Virus record (IMG/VR): IMGVR_UViG_3300030101_000406
Location: 1 to 26,345 of that record
Strand: one strand, 5' to 3'
Origin: a virus
Length of the DNA: 26,345 bases
The notes under the pieces are model-generated. The model had not been told where the DNA came from. It did no database searches and saw nothing but the letters and a program-made list of their open reading frames with translations. Below are positions 13,932 to 21,832 of the stretch, piece by piece. Position 1 is the first letter of the stretch; each line of letters begins with the position of its first letter. A program made the translations under genes and the position numbers.

Positions 13932-16370
13932 CTATCCTTTCCTTGATGCGTTAAGTGCAGCTATATCTCTTTGTGTTTGTATTCTATCCTCTGCTACCCT
14001 TGTTTTTTCATTTAATGCTTGTTGAGAAATATTAATTCTTTCTTTTTCTAACATAGCATCTGTTTGTTCACTCTGCTTTTGCATTTCTTGCTTTTGCTCA
14101 AACTCTCTTTCTTTTCTTTGTATATCAGCACCTTTCAACGATAATTCTTGTTTTCTAATTTCTACAAGAGGATCGCCTTGATTTGGCGGTGTAACTGTTT
14201 GAGCATATTGTTCAATCATCTCACCAATAAGCTTTGATGCAACAGCTTGAACTTGTATTTGTATCTGTTGTTGCATGTTAGGATCTTGCTGTAACATTTG
14301 CTGTTGCTCAGGTGGTATTTGACTCATTACCTGCTCTTGAGCCTTTTGTTCAGCTAATAACCCTATATGTTCCTGTATATGGCCTTGTAAAGCAGCTGCT
14401 ATCGCTACATTAGCCTGTACTGGTGGTGTAGCCATAATAGCCAAATGAGCCTGTATATGCGCCTGATGATCTTGCATAGGGAATGCTTGCATCGGTTGCC
14501 CCATCAAGGCATTCTGGTTTTCTTTGGCTGGATTTAAAGGTTGTGGTTGAGGAGGTGGTGGCAAAATAGCATCAATGTTAGATACACCAAGAGCCTCGTA
14601 CATATTTCTATAAGCATGATATAATCCTTGTGGTCCACCATGAACTTGTGGATTTGATTGTACTAATTGTAATTGTGTTTGTGCTAATGTCACTCTTTGT
14701 GACATAGAGAATATATTTGGATCACTTACTGGTAATATATCGATCCTAGCATCAAAATCCTGTATTTTAATCATGGGATTAGATCCTACAGAATATGGAT
14801 ATGGCTTAGGATTATTCGCAAATATATTAGATAATAAACGAAACTCTATCTTCTGTGAGTAATGAAGGCGCTTGTGTATGGCTGACATAACTTTCGTACC
14901 ACGCTCCATAATAGCCATCGTAGTACCAACTGGCGTTTCTCCCCCCATTTCGCCAACTTTCATATCAGCCATTGACGCAAATCTCCTCCCTGCGTCCACA
15001 AGCGTACCCATAAGCTGATATAATGTGGCTGATGGCTCTTTAAAAGGTAAAGGCATTAATGAACTACGTATATCACCACTTGCTACGTCAATATCTCTAA
15101 ATTCACCAGGTTGTAATGCACTATCTTCATCTCTAATCCTAGCCCCTCTAGATTTGAAACCTGCTGGTAAGTTACTTAATGTTCCTGAATCTATCAATTG
15201 TCTAAGTATGGATGTAGATGCTTGTGCTAAACCACCTATCATATGTGTTAAACCTAAACCATAAAAGCCTAGACCTGGCATAAATTTAAAATGCACAAAA
15301 TAGTCTTTCTTTCTTTTTAATGGATCTTGCTCACCATAATTACGTCTTATTGACAATATTTCATTCGTGTCTTCTAAGATCGTAACCACATAAGGTAATT
15401 TCAATCCTGTAGGCTCACCAGATGCATCCATATCTTCAAAGCCTTCAATATCCAAATCAGTATGAACTTCATAGATAGTTAGGTCCTCTGAACTTCTATT
15501 TGGCTGTACACCCTGTATTTCATTTACAGCTTCATCAATCTGGCTATATTCGGTATCATAACCACCAGAAGGTAAATCAATCTGCTTATAAAAGCCATTT
15601 AGCTGCATTTTAAGTATTTCATTAGAATCAAGCTTAATAACGTGCGTTGTTCTTGGACTTGTTAATAAATCTGTTGCTGAATATGGAACAATTAAATCTT
15701 CAGCGTGTATAAACTTACTTACTGCCCTTTGTAACAAAGGATCAAAATATACTTTCTTAAATGTAGAACCTACAACAGGAAGATAAAACAACATTTGATC
15801 TAATTCTGGATCATACTCTTCCATCTCATAGGTAATCATGTAATTCATGTAGTCCTTGATTCTCTCAGCTTGGAGAGAGAGCTGTGGATTAGGAGAACCA
15901 AGGATCTGTGTTCTAACAGGACCACCAGAGGGTAACATCTCTCTGTATGCCTGTGCTTGAAACTGTGTAACGGCTTCTGATAGTAATGGATGAATAACGC
16001 CAGCTGCACCTTCAAAAGGTTGCGCTCTATCCTCATACTGCATACCCAAAAGCTCTAAACCTTTTTTGTATGAATCCTCCCATTCTTGCCTAGAGGATTT
16101 ATCATCATCAATACTTGCTGTTAGTTCTGATGCTATGCCTTTTAAAATAGACTCGTCTAAACTTTCTGCTATGTTGCCATCAAAAGGAACAGTAGTAACT
16201 TCTATTTCTTCTGAATACTCTCCAACAATCGCACTACCATCATCAAATTCTGTAATATTCGGCTTTTTATTTGCTTCAACGACATCAATCATCGCCTCCT
16301 GTAATTCTTTAGAGGGTTGATTGATATTATCTGGTAAACCACCGGGACCTGTTTGTGCTTCTATTGCCAT
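13932..16370 (-). CDS. Portal protein (P22-like type)
   Basis: The 812-residue protein matches large portal proteins: an N-terminal segment, then WEDSYKKGLELLGMQYEDR, FEGAAGVIHPLLSEAVTQFQ, AQAYREMLPSGGPVRTQILG and DQMLFYLPVVGSTFKKVYFD. It ends with a Gln/Met/Pro-rich low-complexity C-terminus and a coiled tail, as in podovirus portals with a long barrel. It forms the dodecameric DNA entry ring of the head. It lies downstream of TerL and the EF-hand gene, and upstream of small proteins and the head genes. The ATG at 16370 has AAGGAG 5-10 bases upstream. Expression may be affected by the structured leader just upstream. The portal family call is firm; the P22 subtype is by length and layout. 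Confidence 0.88.
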   Translation of the reverse strand: MAIEAQTGPGGLPDNINQPSKELQEAMIDVVEANKKPNITEFDDGSAIVGEYSEEIEVTTVPFDGNIAESLDESILKGIASELTASIDDDKSSRQEWEDSYKKGLELLGMQYEDRAQPFEGAAGVIHPLLSEAVTQFQAQAYREMLPSGGPVRTQILGSPNPQLSLQAERIKDYMNYMITYEMEEYDPELDQMLFYLPVVGSTFKKVYFDPLLQRAVSKFIHAEDLIVPYSATDLLTSPRTTHVIKLDSNEILKMQLNGFYKQIDLPSGGYDTEYSQIDEAVNEIQGVQPNRSSEDLTIYEVHTDLDIEGFEDMDASGEPTGLKLPYVVTILEDTNEILSIRRNYGEQDPLKRKKDYFVHFKFMPGLGFYGLGLTHMIGGLAQASTSILRQLIDSGTLSNLPAGFKSRGARIRDEDSALQPGEFRDIDVASGDIRSSLMPLPFKEPSATLYQLMGTLVDAGRRFASMADMKVGEMGGETPVGTTMAIMERGTKVMSAIHKRLHYSQKIEFRLLSNIFANNPKPYPYSVGSNPMIKIQDFDARIDILPVSDPNIFSMSQRVTLAQTQLQLVQSNPQVHGGPQGLYHAYRNMYEALGVSNIDAILPPPPQPQPLNPAKENQNALMGQPMQAFPMQDHQAHIQAHLAIMATPPVQANVAIAAALQGHIQEHIGLLAEQKAQEQVMSQIPPEQQQMLQQDPNMQQQIQIQVQAVASKLIGEMIEQYAQTVTPPNQGDPLVEIRKQELSLKGADIQRKEREFEQKQEMQKQSEQTDAMLEKERINISQQALNEKTRVAEDRIQTQRDIAALNASRKG

Positions 16371-16383
16371 TTTATTCTCCTTG

Positions 16384-16476
16384 ATGAGGTAGAGGTGGCT
16401 CGACTGTGGGAAAGGGAGGACACCACAGGAACTGCTTTGTGTACCCCTACCTCAATGCGTGTTTGTTTAAAACAAA
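16384..16476 (-). promoter_or_regulatory. Structured, GC-richer leader between EF-hand gene and portal gene
   Basis: A perfect 8-base inverted repeat (16385-16392 TGAGGTAG, 16447-16454 CTACCTCA) encloses a second one (16404-16409 CTGTGG, 16423-16428 CCACAG). Beside it is a third palindrome, TTTGTTT, A, AAACAAA (16462-16476). It lies directly in front of the portal start, in the only sizeable gap of the late operon between TerL and the endolysin. No T-tract follows the stems on the minus strand, so it is not a normal terminator. It may be a processing or regulatory RNA structure or a promoter/operator; this is inference. Confidence 0.5.
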
Positions 16477-16482
16477 TCATTC

Positions 16483-16671
16483 TTATTTAACACCACTAAA
16501 ACTTGTTCCAGCTATAGCAGCACCTCCTCCTCGGCATTGCTTTGATGAATTTTTACTTGATGGTTTGACTGGCTCAACCTCACCACCATATTTCATCATT
16601 TTAAAATCAGCACCAGATATTTTACCATCTTTGTTTTTATCTAATTTATATTGTTTACCTGTTAAAGCCAT
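16483..16671 (-). CDS. Small EF-hand protein
   Basis: The 62-residue protein contains a canonical EF-hand-like loop at residues 11-22, DKNKDGKISGAD, preceded by MALTGKQYKL and followed by FKMMKYGGEVEP. The C-terminus is a separate segment, KQCRGGGAAIAGTSFSGVK, that I recall from other marine phage proteins. The acidic final loop position is Asp instead of Glu, which EF-hands allow. It begins 9 bases after TerL with a strong AGGAGA ribosome-binding site. Calcium or magnesium binding is a reasonable inference; the biological role is not known. It is one of two EF-hand proteins in the late operon. Confidence 0.7.
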   Translation of the reverse strand: MALTGKQYKLDKNKDGKISGADFKMMKYGGEVEPVKPSSKNSSKQCRGGGAAIAGTSFSGVK

Positions 16672-16680
16672 ATTAATCTC

Positions 16681-18156
16681 CTAATAATATTCGTATCGTG
16701 TTGGTTTATATCGATCTTCATCTTCATAGTCAGAAGGTGTAATAATAAATCCACCTTGTCTAAATCGTAGTATAGCTTGTGTCATGCTATCTGCCAAGTC
16801 ATCATATTCACCATTTGGAAAAGAAGCACATTCCTCTACAACTTCTTCTGCAAAATTTGTATCTGGTCGCCATACCATACCACTTTCAAATACTGGAGCG
16901 CAAGCATTCATTCTGGTAAATTTATCAGAACCTCTACTTGGAGTAAAAGGTGTTACAGCAATACCCATACGTCTAAGCTCCTGTGTTAAAGGTGTACCAC
17001 TGGCTTTTTGCTCTATCAAAATCATGTCAGGATCATACATCTCCTCTAGTTCCTGTGCTTTATTTTTTAGCTCAGGAAAGTCCCATCTACCACGAACAGC
17101 ATCTAACAATACAATCGCTTCACCCTCACCATCAACAGGTTCAAAAATACCCCATGTGGTAATCGCACTATAGTCAGCTCTATCTGATTTACTAAACGCA
17201 GTATCGTAACTTTGTATTACATAAGAACACATGGGAGGTTCTTTACTCTCCCATATCTTCCACCATTCTCTTTTGATAATCGCTCCCTCTTCTGCTGTAG
17301 GATTCTGCATATACTGTGCATTCCATTTCGCTACAGGAATAGAAGCCTTAACACCCTCAAGCTCATCCAAGTTCCAGAACTCAGGCCACAGAGGTTTACC
17401 AGATGGCATAATAGCAGGAAACTCCACTACTTCCCACGTATCTGCACCAACATCACTTTGCTTATTCAATACTTTAGCTGTTAAATCACGAATACTCCAA
17501 CGAGTCATAACAATAATCAAAGATCCACCTGGCTGAAGTCTTTGTCTTGGACCTGACGTATACCATTCGTAAATATTATCTAACGCTGTAGAACTCAAAG
17601 CATCTTGCTCTGATACTGGATCGTCAATAATACAAAGGTCAGCGCCACGCCCAGCAAGAGCGCCACCGACACCCACAGCGTAATACTCGCCACCACTCGA
17701 AGTAGACCATCTGCCAGAAGCTTTTGCATCCGTAGCGAGTCTGACTTGTGGGAATACTTCTTTAAATTCAACCGAATCGATAAGGTTTTTAACTTTTCTT
17801 CCGAAGCCGACAGCCAGTTCTGCCGTGTGTGTCGCTTGAATAATTTTTTTCGTAGGATCTCTACCCATGAGCCAAGCTGGAAATAAATAGCTGGCAAACT
17901 CAGATTTAGTATGACGAGGGGGCATATTAATAATAAGACGCTTGATCTTACCATCTGCAACATCCTGTAACTTCTGAGCATATATTTTATGATGCTTGCC
18001 CTGTATGAAAGAAGGCCAAACAGATCGCACAAATTCAAGAAAGTTTTTTTCCTTCTGTTGCCTAGAATCCAGTTGGTTAAGACGCTCCACCAAAGGCGCT
18101 ATTTTGGCAAGCTCATCATCTGTAAAATACTGACTAAAGTCCTCTATTTTAGACAT
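16681..18156 (-). CDS. terL: Terminase large subunit (packaging ATPase and nuclease)
   Basis: The 491-residue protein has a Walker-A-like loop NMPPRHTKSE (residues 77-86), a Walker B LCIIDDP (174-180), a coupling-type MTRW at about 217-220, and the nuclease acidic cluster: YDTAF near 317-321, LIEQKASG and YDDLADS towards the end. It drives DNA translocation through the portal and cuts the concatemer. Length and domain order are normal. It begins directly at the stop of the 941-residue gene, overlapping one base. The small subunit is not adjacent but more than 6 kb upstream at 24223-24732, an unusual split. Confidence is high from the complete motif set. Confidence 0.95.
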   Translation of the reverse strand: MSKIEDFSQYFTDDELAKIAPLVERLNQLDSRQQKEKNFLEFVRSVWPSFIQGKHHKIYAQKLQDVADGKIKRLIINMPPRHTKSEFASYLFPAWLMGRDPTKKIIQATHTAELAVGFGRKVKNLIDSVEFKEVFPQVRLATDAKASGRWSTSSGGEYYAVGVGGALAGRGADLCIIDDPVSEQDALSSTALDNIYEWYTSGPRQRLQPGGSLIIVMTRWSIRDLTAKVLNKQSDVGADTWEVVEFPAIMPSGKPLWPEFWNLDELEGVKASIPVAKWNAQYMQNPTAEEGAIIKREWWKIWESKEPPMCSYVIQSYDTAFSKSDRADYSAITTWGIFEPVDGEGEAIVLLDAVRGRWDFPELKNKAQELEEMYDPDMILIEQKASGTPLTQELRRMGIAVTPFTPSRGSDKFTRMNACAPVFESGMVWRPDTNFAEEVVEECASFPNGEYDDLADSMTQAILRFRQGGFIITPSDYEDEDRYKPTRYEYY

Positions 18157-20981
18157 TAACTATATGCAGAGATAAACTTATCAATTGCCATATTTAAACC
18201 TGGCGAAACTGCACCTCCCTGTTGGTATCCACTCGCTTTCATAATATCTGTAATGTTCGTTGTATCAGGCGTGAAAGCTTTTGGGGCTGTTTTATCTTCA
18301 TCGATGTCTAGAAACTTCTGCAAATCTATAGCAGCTGATTGACTAGGATCAATGGATAAAGCTGAAAAATCTGGCATATCTGTCAAGAAATTAGGATTGT
18401 AAATATCTGTTGATGCTAAAGGTGTAAAACTAGGATTAAAACTAGCGTCCACTGTTCTTGTTGATGGCACTACAGTTGCCTGCTCTATTTGTGCAAAAGG
18501 CGATATAGGTGTCGTAGCCGTACTCGTCATAGTAGTACCTGTGTTTGTTGTGTCAGCTCCTAAGTTTGTATCATCAACTACATCATCATCATCATCTACA
18601 ACGTCTTCACCCTCCTGACGATAAGTTCCTGTAGCAGCTCCACTGGCTATGTTTTTATCAGATGCCAGTTTATTTTCCTGACCATACCCTGCTATTTCAG
18701 CTGCTTGTTTAAAGTCATCAAACTTAAAGTTTGGATCGCTAAAGGTATAATTTTTAAAAGTATCTAAATTAGAATAATCCCCAGTAAAACCTTTCGTAGT
18801 AGGAGCCATGTTACTAATATACATTTGTGCCTCCTCTGGTGTCATGCTTGCAATATCAGGTTTAGGTCCACCTGGAGTGCCTTTAGCTGTTTGGCTATAT
18901 CTATCTGCGCTGTAGGAGGGATTACTATCATCACCAAAAGGATTTCCAGTGCTAGTAGGAGTTGATAATCTTAAAATATTATCGCCAATAGGATAACTGT
19001 AGCTTGTAGCACCAAAAAAACTTTTGCCTTTGTTTTCCGCAGCAGCTTGATCCTTAGCACTAGCGTACTGACCTCCCGCTCCTGTATCTGCAGGTCCAAA
19101 TGTTTGGTTAAATTTATCTAATACGTTTTCAAAAATATTATCTTGGTCAAAAAATGATTTAGTTTCTGGAGAACCACCATTAGTAAAACCCTGTATAGGA
19201 ACAACGCCACCTTGGTTTTTAAATAACATATCTTTACCATCAACAAATCTTTCTTGTTGAGCAATCCTATTAGGACTAAAACCAGCTACGATACCACTTC
19301 CTTTTAGAAAAGTGCCAAGACCCCTTTTTAACATATTCATAAGTATCTTCTTCTTATTAAGTGGTTTATAATCAACCATATAGTCTGGCCTCTCTCTACC
19401 TAAGAAATCATAATCACCACTCATTAACATTTTTTGTAATCTATCTTTAAAAGGCAAGGCTGCTGCTGCAGTGCCTGTTGCAATAAAAGCTTCAGGATTT
19501 TCTGTAGGAAACCTTGATGTCCCTATCAAAGCTTTAATTATAGCATTCATCTCGGCATCTTTAGGCTCTCCACCTTTCTCAAGTTTAGCGATAGCATCAG
19601 TGACAGAACCACCCTCTCTCATGCCTACTCCTTTTTGTGCATTTCTGATAGCCATTTCTATAACCTCTTTCATAATAAGAGGAACATCATCAAACTCTTC
19701 TTCTACATTTTTAGTGTTATCACTCACACGCTCTTTAGGTTGTGCTGGCATTGTGCCAATTAGACTAGATCTTGTTGCATCTTTCATAAATTCAGGTGAT
19801 TGTTGTATTATTCCTACAGCTTCAAGTAATTGAGAAACATCTTCATCATTAGCTTCAGCCTCTTTAAAAGTCGTAAACATTTCTTGCAATTTTTCTTGAG
19901 GATTACTTGATTGAAGTATAATACTTTTTAATTTTTCAACCATAGGATTGCCACCTTCGGTCATTCCTAAAGCTTCCCTAACATCTCTTATGCTTCTTGA
20001 AGAAGTCAATCCACTTAATTGATCTAATTTATCATTTATGCTACTAGATAACTTATCACTTAAACCCATCCTTTGTAAATTCTGAAGTAAACTTTGAATT
20101 TTCTCACCAAGACCCAATGGCTTTACACCTCCCGTAAGACCTGCAGGTAAATTAGGTTGCTGATTAGATATATTCATCAAAGCATTTAATTGAGCTTCTA
20201 TGGGTTCTACACCGGAGTACAACATGACAGGTAGTTTATTAGCAGGTAAATCATTTATTTTTTGTACATCATCAGAACTTATTGTTTTACCTTCAACATT
20301 TGGAGCATCAGCTCCTGCTGCCATCTGAAATTCATCACCTTGCCTTAATGGAACAGGTCTACCTCCTGGTGGAACTTTTGGGTCAAAACCAGTAAACTGT
20401 GGCATAGGTGCAAAATCCTCTGGACCTCTTCTCTGAACATCAAACTCATCACCCATCGGGGGTGTGGATGCCATAATCTCATCATAAGGATCTTCCATCG
20501 CAGGAATTGTAGGACCAGTATATCTTCTTGCTTTACGACTATCTTCCTCCTCTTGCGCTATCCTAGCATCTTCTTCCTCTTTAATCTCTGTCGTGTACAT
20601 TTTGCCGTTATATTCAAAGACTTTCTTTCCTGCTCTACGTGCAGCTGCAAAAGCACGATTAAAATCATCTAGGGTACCTGAACTTCTTTGTTCCTGACCA
20701 CCGCCAAAGCCAAATAAACGACCTAATCCCTGTATTAACGCCATCAAAGGATTTACAGAGCCACCCTCGTTCATACGCATCGGCATCGGTGGAATCATCG
20801 ACTGACTTTGTATGCCACTCATCAGATTATTAAAATTTTGCCTAGCCATAGGATCCAAATTCATCTCCATTGGTGGCATTTTACCCATCGGGGGCATCGG
20901 AGGCATCATATTCATCGGGGGAGTGGTATTCATGGGTGCCATACCTCCTATTGGAGGTGTTTGCATAGGATTTGGGAGCAT
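18156..20981 (-). CDS. Large Pro/Met- and GG-motif-rich virion-associated protein, function unknown
   Basis: The 941-residue protein opens with a Pro/Met-rich stretch (MQTPPIGGMAPMNTTPPMNM and more, to about residue 70), then has GG-S-V motifs at about residues 73 (MNEGGSV), 457 (MREGGSV), 591 (NQGGVV) and 922 (YQQGGAV). In between it is mixed, with helical segments near residues 340-420, and a Gly/Asp/Thr-rich region with a run of Asp near the C-terminus. I know large proteins with such GG-V motifs from marine phages ahead of TerL, without defined function. A role as an injected or internal protein is speculation. ATG 20981 has an AAGGA site 7 bases upstream. Confidence 0.65.
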   Translation of the reverse strand: MLPNPMQTPPIGGMAPMNTTPPMNMMPPMPPMGKMPPMEMNLDPMARQNFNNLMSGIQSQSMIPPMPMRMNEGGSVNPLMALIQGLGRLFGFGGGQEQRSSGTLDDFNRAFAAARRAGKKVFEYNGKMYTTEIKEEEDARIAQEEEDSRKARRYTGPTIPAMEDPYDEIMASTPPMGDEFDVQRRGPEDFAPMPQFTGFDPKVPPGGRPVPLRQGDEFQMAAGADAPNVEGKTISSDDVQKINDLPANKLPVMLYSGVEPIEAQLNALMNISNQQPNLPAGLTGGVKPLGLGEKIQSLLQNLQRMGLSDKLSSSINDKLDQLSGLTSSRSIRDVREALGMTEGGNPMVEKLKSIILQSSNPQEKLQEMFTTFKEAEANDEDVSQLLEAVGIIQQSPEFMKDATRSSLIGTMPAQPKERVSDNTKNVEEEFDDVPLIMKEVIEMAIRNAQKGVGMREGGSVTDAIAKLEKGGEPKDAEMNAIIKALIGTSRFPTENPEAFIATGTAAAALPFKDRLQKMLMSGDYDFLGRERPDYMVDYKPLNKKKILMNMLKRGLGTFLKGSGIVAGFSPNRIAQQERFVDGKDMLFKNQGGVVPIQGFTNGGSPETKSFFDQDNIFENVLDKFNQTFGPADTGAGGQYASAKDQAAAENKGKSFFGATSYSYPIGDNILRLSTPTSTGNPFGDDSNPSYSADRYSQTAKGTPGGPKPDIASMTPEEAQMYISNMAPTTKGFTGDYSNLDTFKNYTFSDPNFKFDDFKQAAEIAGYGQENKLASDKNIASGAATGTYRQEGEDVVDDDDDVVDDTNLGADTTNTGTTMTSTATTPISPFAQIEQATVVPSTRTVDASFNPSFTPLASTDIYNPNFLTDMPDFSALSIDPSQSAAIDLQKFLDIDEDKTAPKAFTPDTTNITDIMKASGYQQGGAVSPGLNMAIDKFISAYS

Positions 20982-21025
20982 ATTAACATCCTTTTTTAAA
21001 AAAATTGTCTTATGTTAGTACAGAT

Positions 21026-21379
21026 TTAGTATTTTGACAACATATTATCAAATTCTTTTGAAGATTGTTTTAAAATTTTCTCCAATCTATCTATATCTAC
21101 GCTACCAATACCCAATATATCATCGATTTCTTTCCTCAAAGCCTTGATTCTATTCAAATCAAACATCGAAAACCCGTCTAAAGGCTCTTTCGCTCCCAAA
21201 TTAGCCTTTACACTTTGCTCAATCGCTAAAGGAATAGGTTTTTCTCCCTTTTCATAGTAGCAATACATACGCATACCCACACCTAGCTGGTCAGCCATCT
21301 GCTGCAACGTCAATCCCAAGCTCTTACGAGCCGATTTCAGCTCCTCACCACTCATCATACTGTTGTATTTACGCTTCAT
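21026..21379 (-). CDS. XRE/Cro-type helix-turn-helix regulator
   Basis: I choose the ATG at 21379 because GGGAGAG precedes it and it overlaps the stop of the upstream gene; the upstream frame has no better start. The 117-residue protein has an HTH of the XRE type: SGEELKSARKSLGLTLQQMA, then DQLGVGMRMYCYYEKGEKP and IPLAIEQSVKANL. A second helical domain (about residues 60-117) may dimerise. It is most likely a transcription regulator of the accessory region; the AACATTTGTCAAATGTT palindrome over the -35 of its own operon (21602-21618) is a candidate autoregulatory site. No integrase is visible, so lysogeny control is not proven. Confidence 0.75.
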   Translation of the reverse strand: MKRKYNSMMSGEELKSARKSLGLTLQQMADQLGVGMRMYCYYEKGEKPIPLAIEQSVKANLGAKEPLDGFSMFDLNRIKALRKEIDDILGIGSVDIDRLEKILKQSSKEFDNMLSKY

Positions 21380-21579
21380 ATCTCTCTCCCTTCCAATTTT
21401 ATTTCCTGACATAGCGCCTTTACATGGTAAACAGATGGCTCATCAAACAAAATTAACGCTTTTTCTTGTGAAATAGCCAAACAATCGTCCCAATTGTCGT
21501 AGAACTCCCAATTTCTAGTGACAACCATGCAACTTTCGGCAAAAACACTCGAACATATCAGTATAATTGGCATAAACAT
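21376..21579 (-). CDS. Small secreted protein, coupled to the HTH gene
   Basis: The ATG at 21579 gives 67 residues; the longer TTG start at 21594 would lie upstream of the predicted transcription start. The N-terminus is a signal peptide (MFMPIILICSSVFA, cut before ESC). The mature protein of about 53 residues has three cysteines (ESC, DDC, ALC) and several aromatic residues (NWEFYDNWDDC), so a periplasmic disulphide-bonded peptide is likely. Its stop overlaps the HTH start (ATGA type). I recognise no family. A role in superinfection exclusion or host envelope change is possible by analogy with secreted phage peptides; not demonstrated. Confidence 0.6.
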   Translation of the reverse strand: MFMPIILICSSVFAESCMVVTRNWEFYDNWDDCLAISQEKALILFDEPSVYHVKALCQEIKLEGREI

Positions 21580-21584
21580 GATTA

Positions 21585-21618
21585 AAAGTAGCAATGATTA
21601 CAACATTTGTCAAATGTT
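21585..21618 (-). promoter_or_regulatory. Promoter with operator for the secreted protein/HTH operon, possibly leaderless
   Basis: TTGACA (21613-21608), 17-base spacer, TACTTT (21590-21585) is a good sigma70-type promoter. The -10 lies only 5 bases before the ATG at 21579, so transcription would start at or near the start codon: a leaderless mRNA. A palindrome AACATTTG, T, CAAATGTT (21602-21618, 8-base arms) is centred on the -35, the right place for a repressor. The HTH product encoded in the same operon is the obvious candidate. Confidence 0.55.
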
Positions 21619-21737
21619 TTGTGATTGTTTGTGAAAAAGTTGGTATAGAGCCTGCTTGCCAAACTTGTGTCTTGTGGGGGGTCCCTAGGATCCATTTTCC
21701 CCGACCCTTTTTTGGTCCGGTGGTTTAGGGTACCTTA

Positions 21738-21750
21738 GCACAATTGTTCG
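21738..21750. repeat. Outlying copy of the AACAATTGTT palindrome family
   Basis: GCACAATTGTTCG at 21738-21750 is a member of the palindromic site family that is concentrated at 23088-25044. It lies in the 21619-21780 gap, which is otherwise GC-rich in part (GGGGGGTCCC at about 21675, then CCCGACCC) and holds no ORF I can support. Confidence 0.6.
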
Positions 21751-21782
21751 CCTGTGCGGTTAAATTTACCTGAATACAGGTC

Positions 21783-21808
21783 AAAAAAAAGGCCGTTTTG
21801 AAACGGCC
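21783..21808 (-). terminator. Rho-independent terminator after the amidoligase gene
   Basis: GGCCGTT and AACGGCC (21791-21808) form a 7-base stem (8 with a 2-base loop); on the minus strand it is followed by eight T (21790-21783). It lies 24 bases after the stop of the amidoligase gene and ends that transcript. Confidence 0.88.
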
Positions 21809-21832
21809 TCTTCTAATTATGTTAATTATAGG

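Noticed and set aside
18156-20981. Tape-measure protein
   Set aside because: It is long, but Pro/Met-rich at the start, not a continuous coiled coil or membrane-helix protein, and it lies before TerL, while the neck genes look podovirus-like.
21026-21379. Lysogeny repressor
   Set aside because: The HTH gene looks like an XRE regulator, but no integrase, excisionase or attachment site was seen in the window, so I do not claim a temperate phage.
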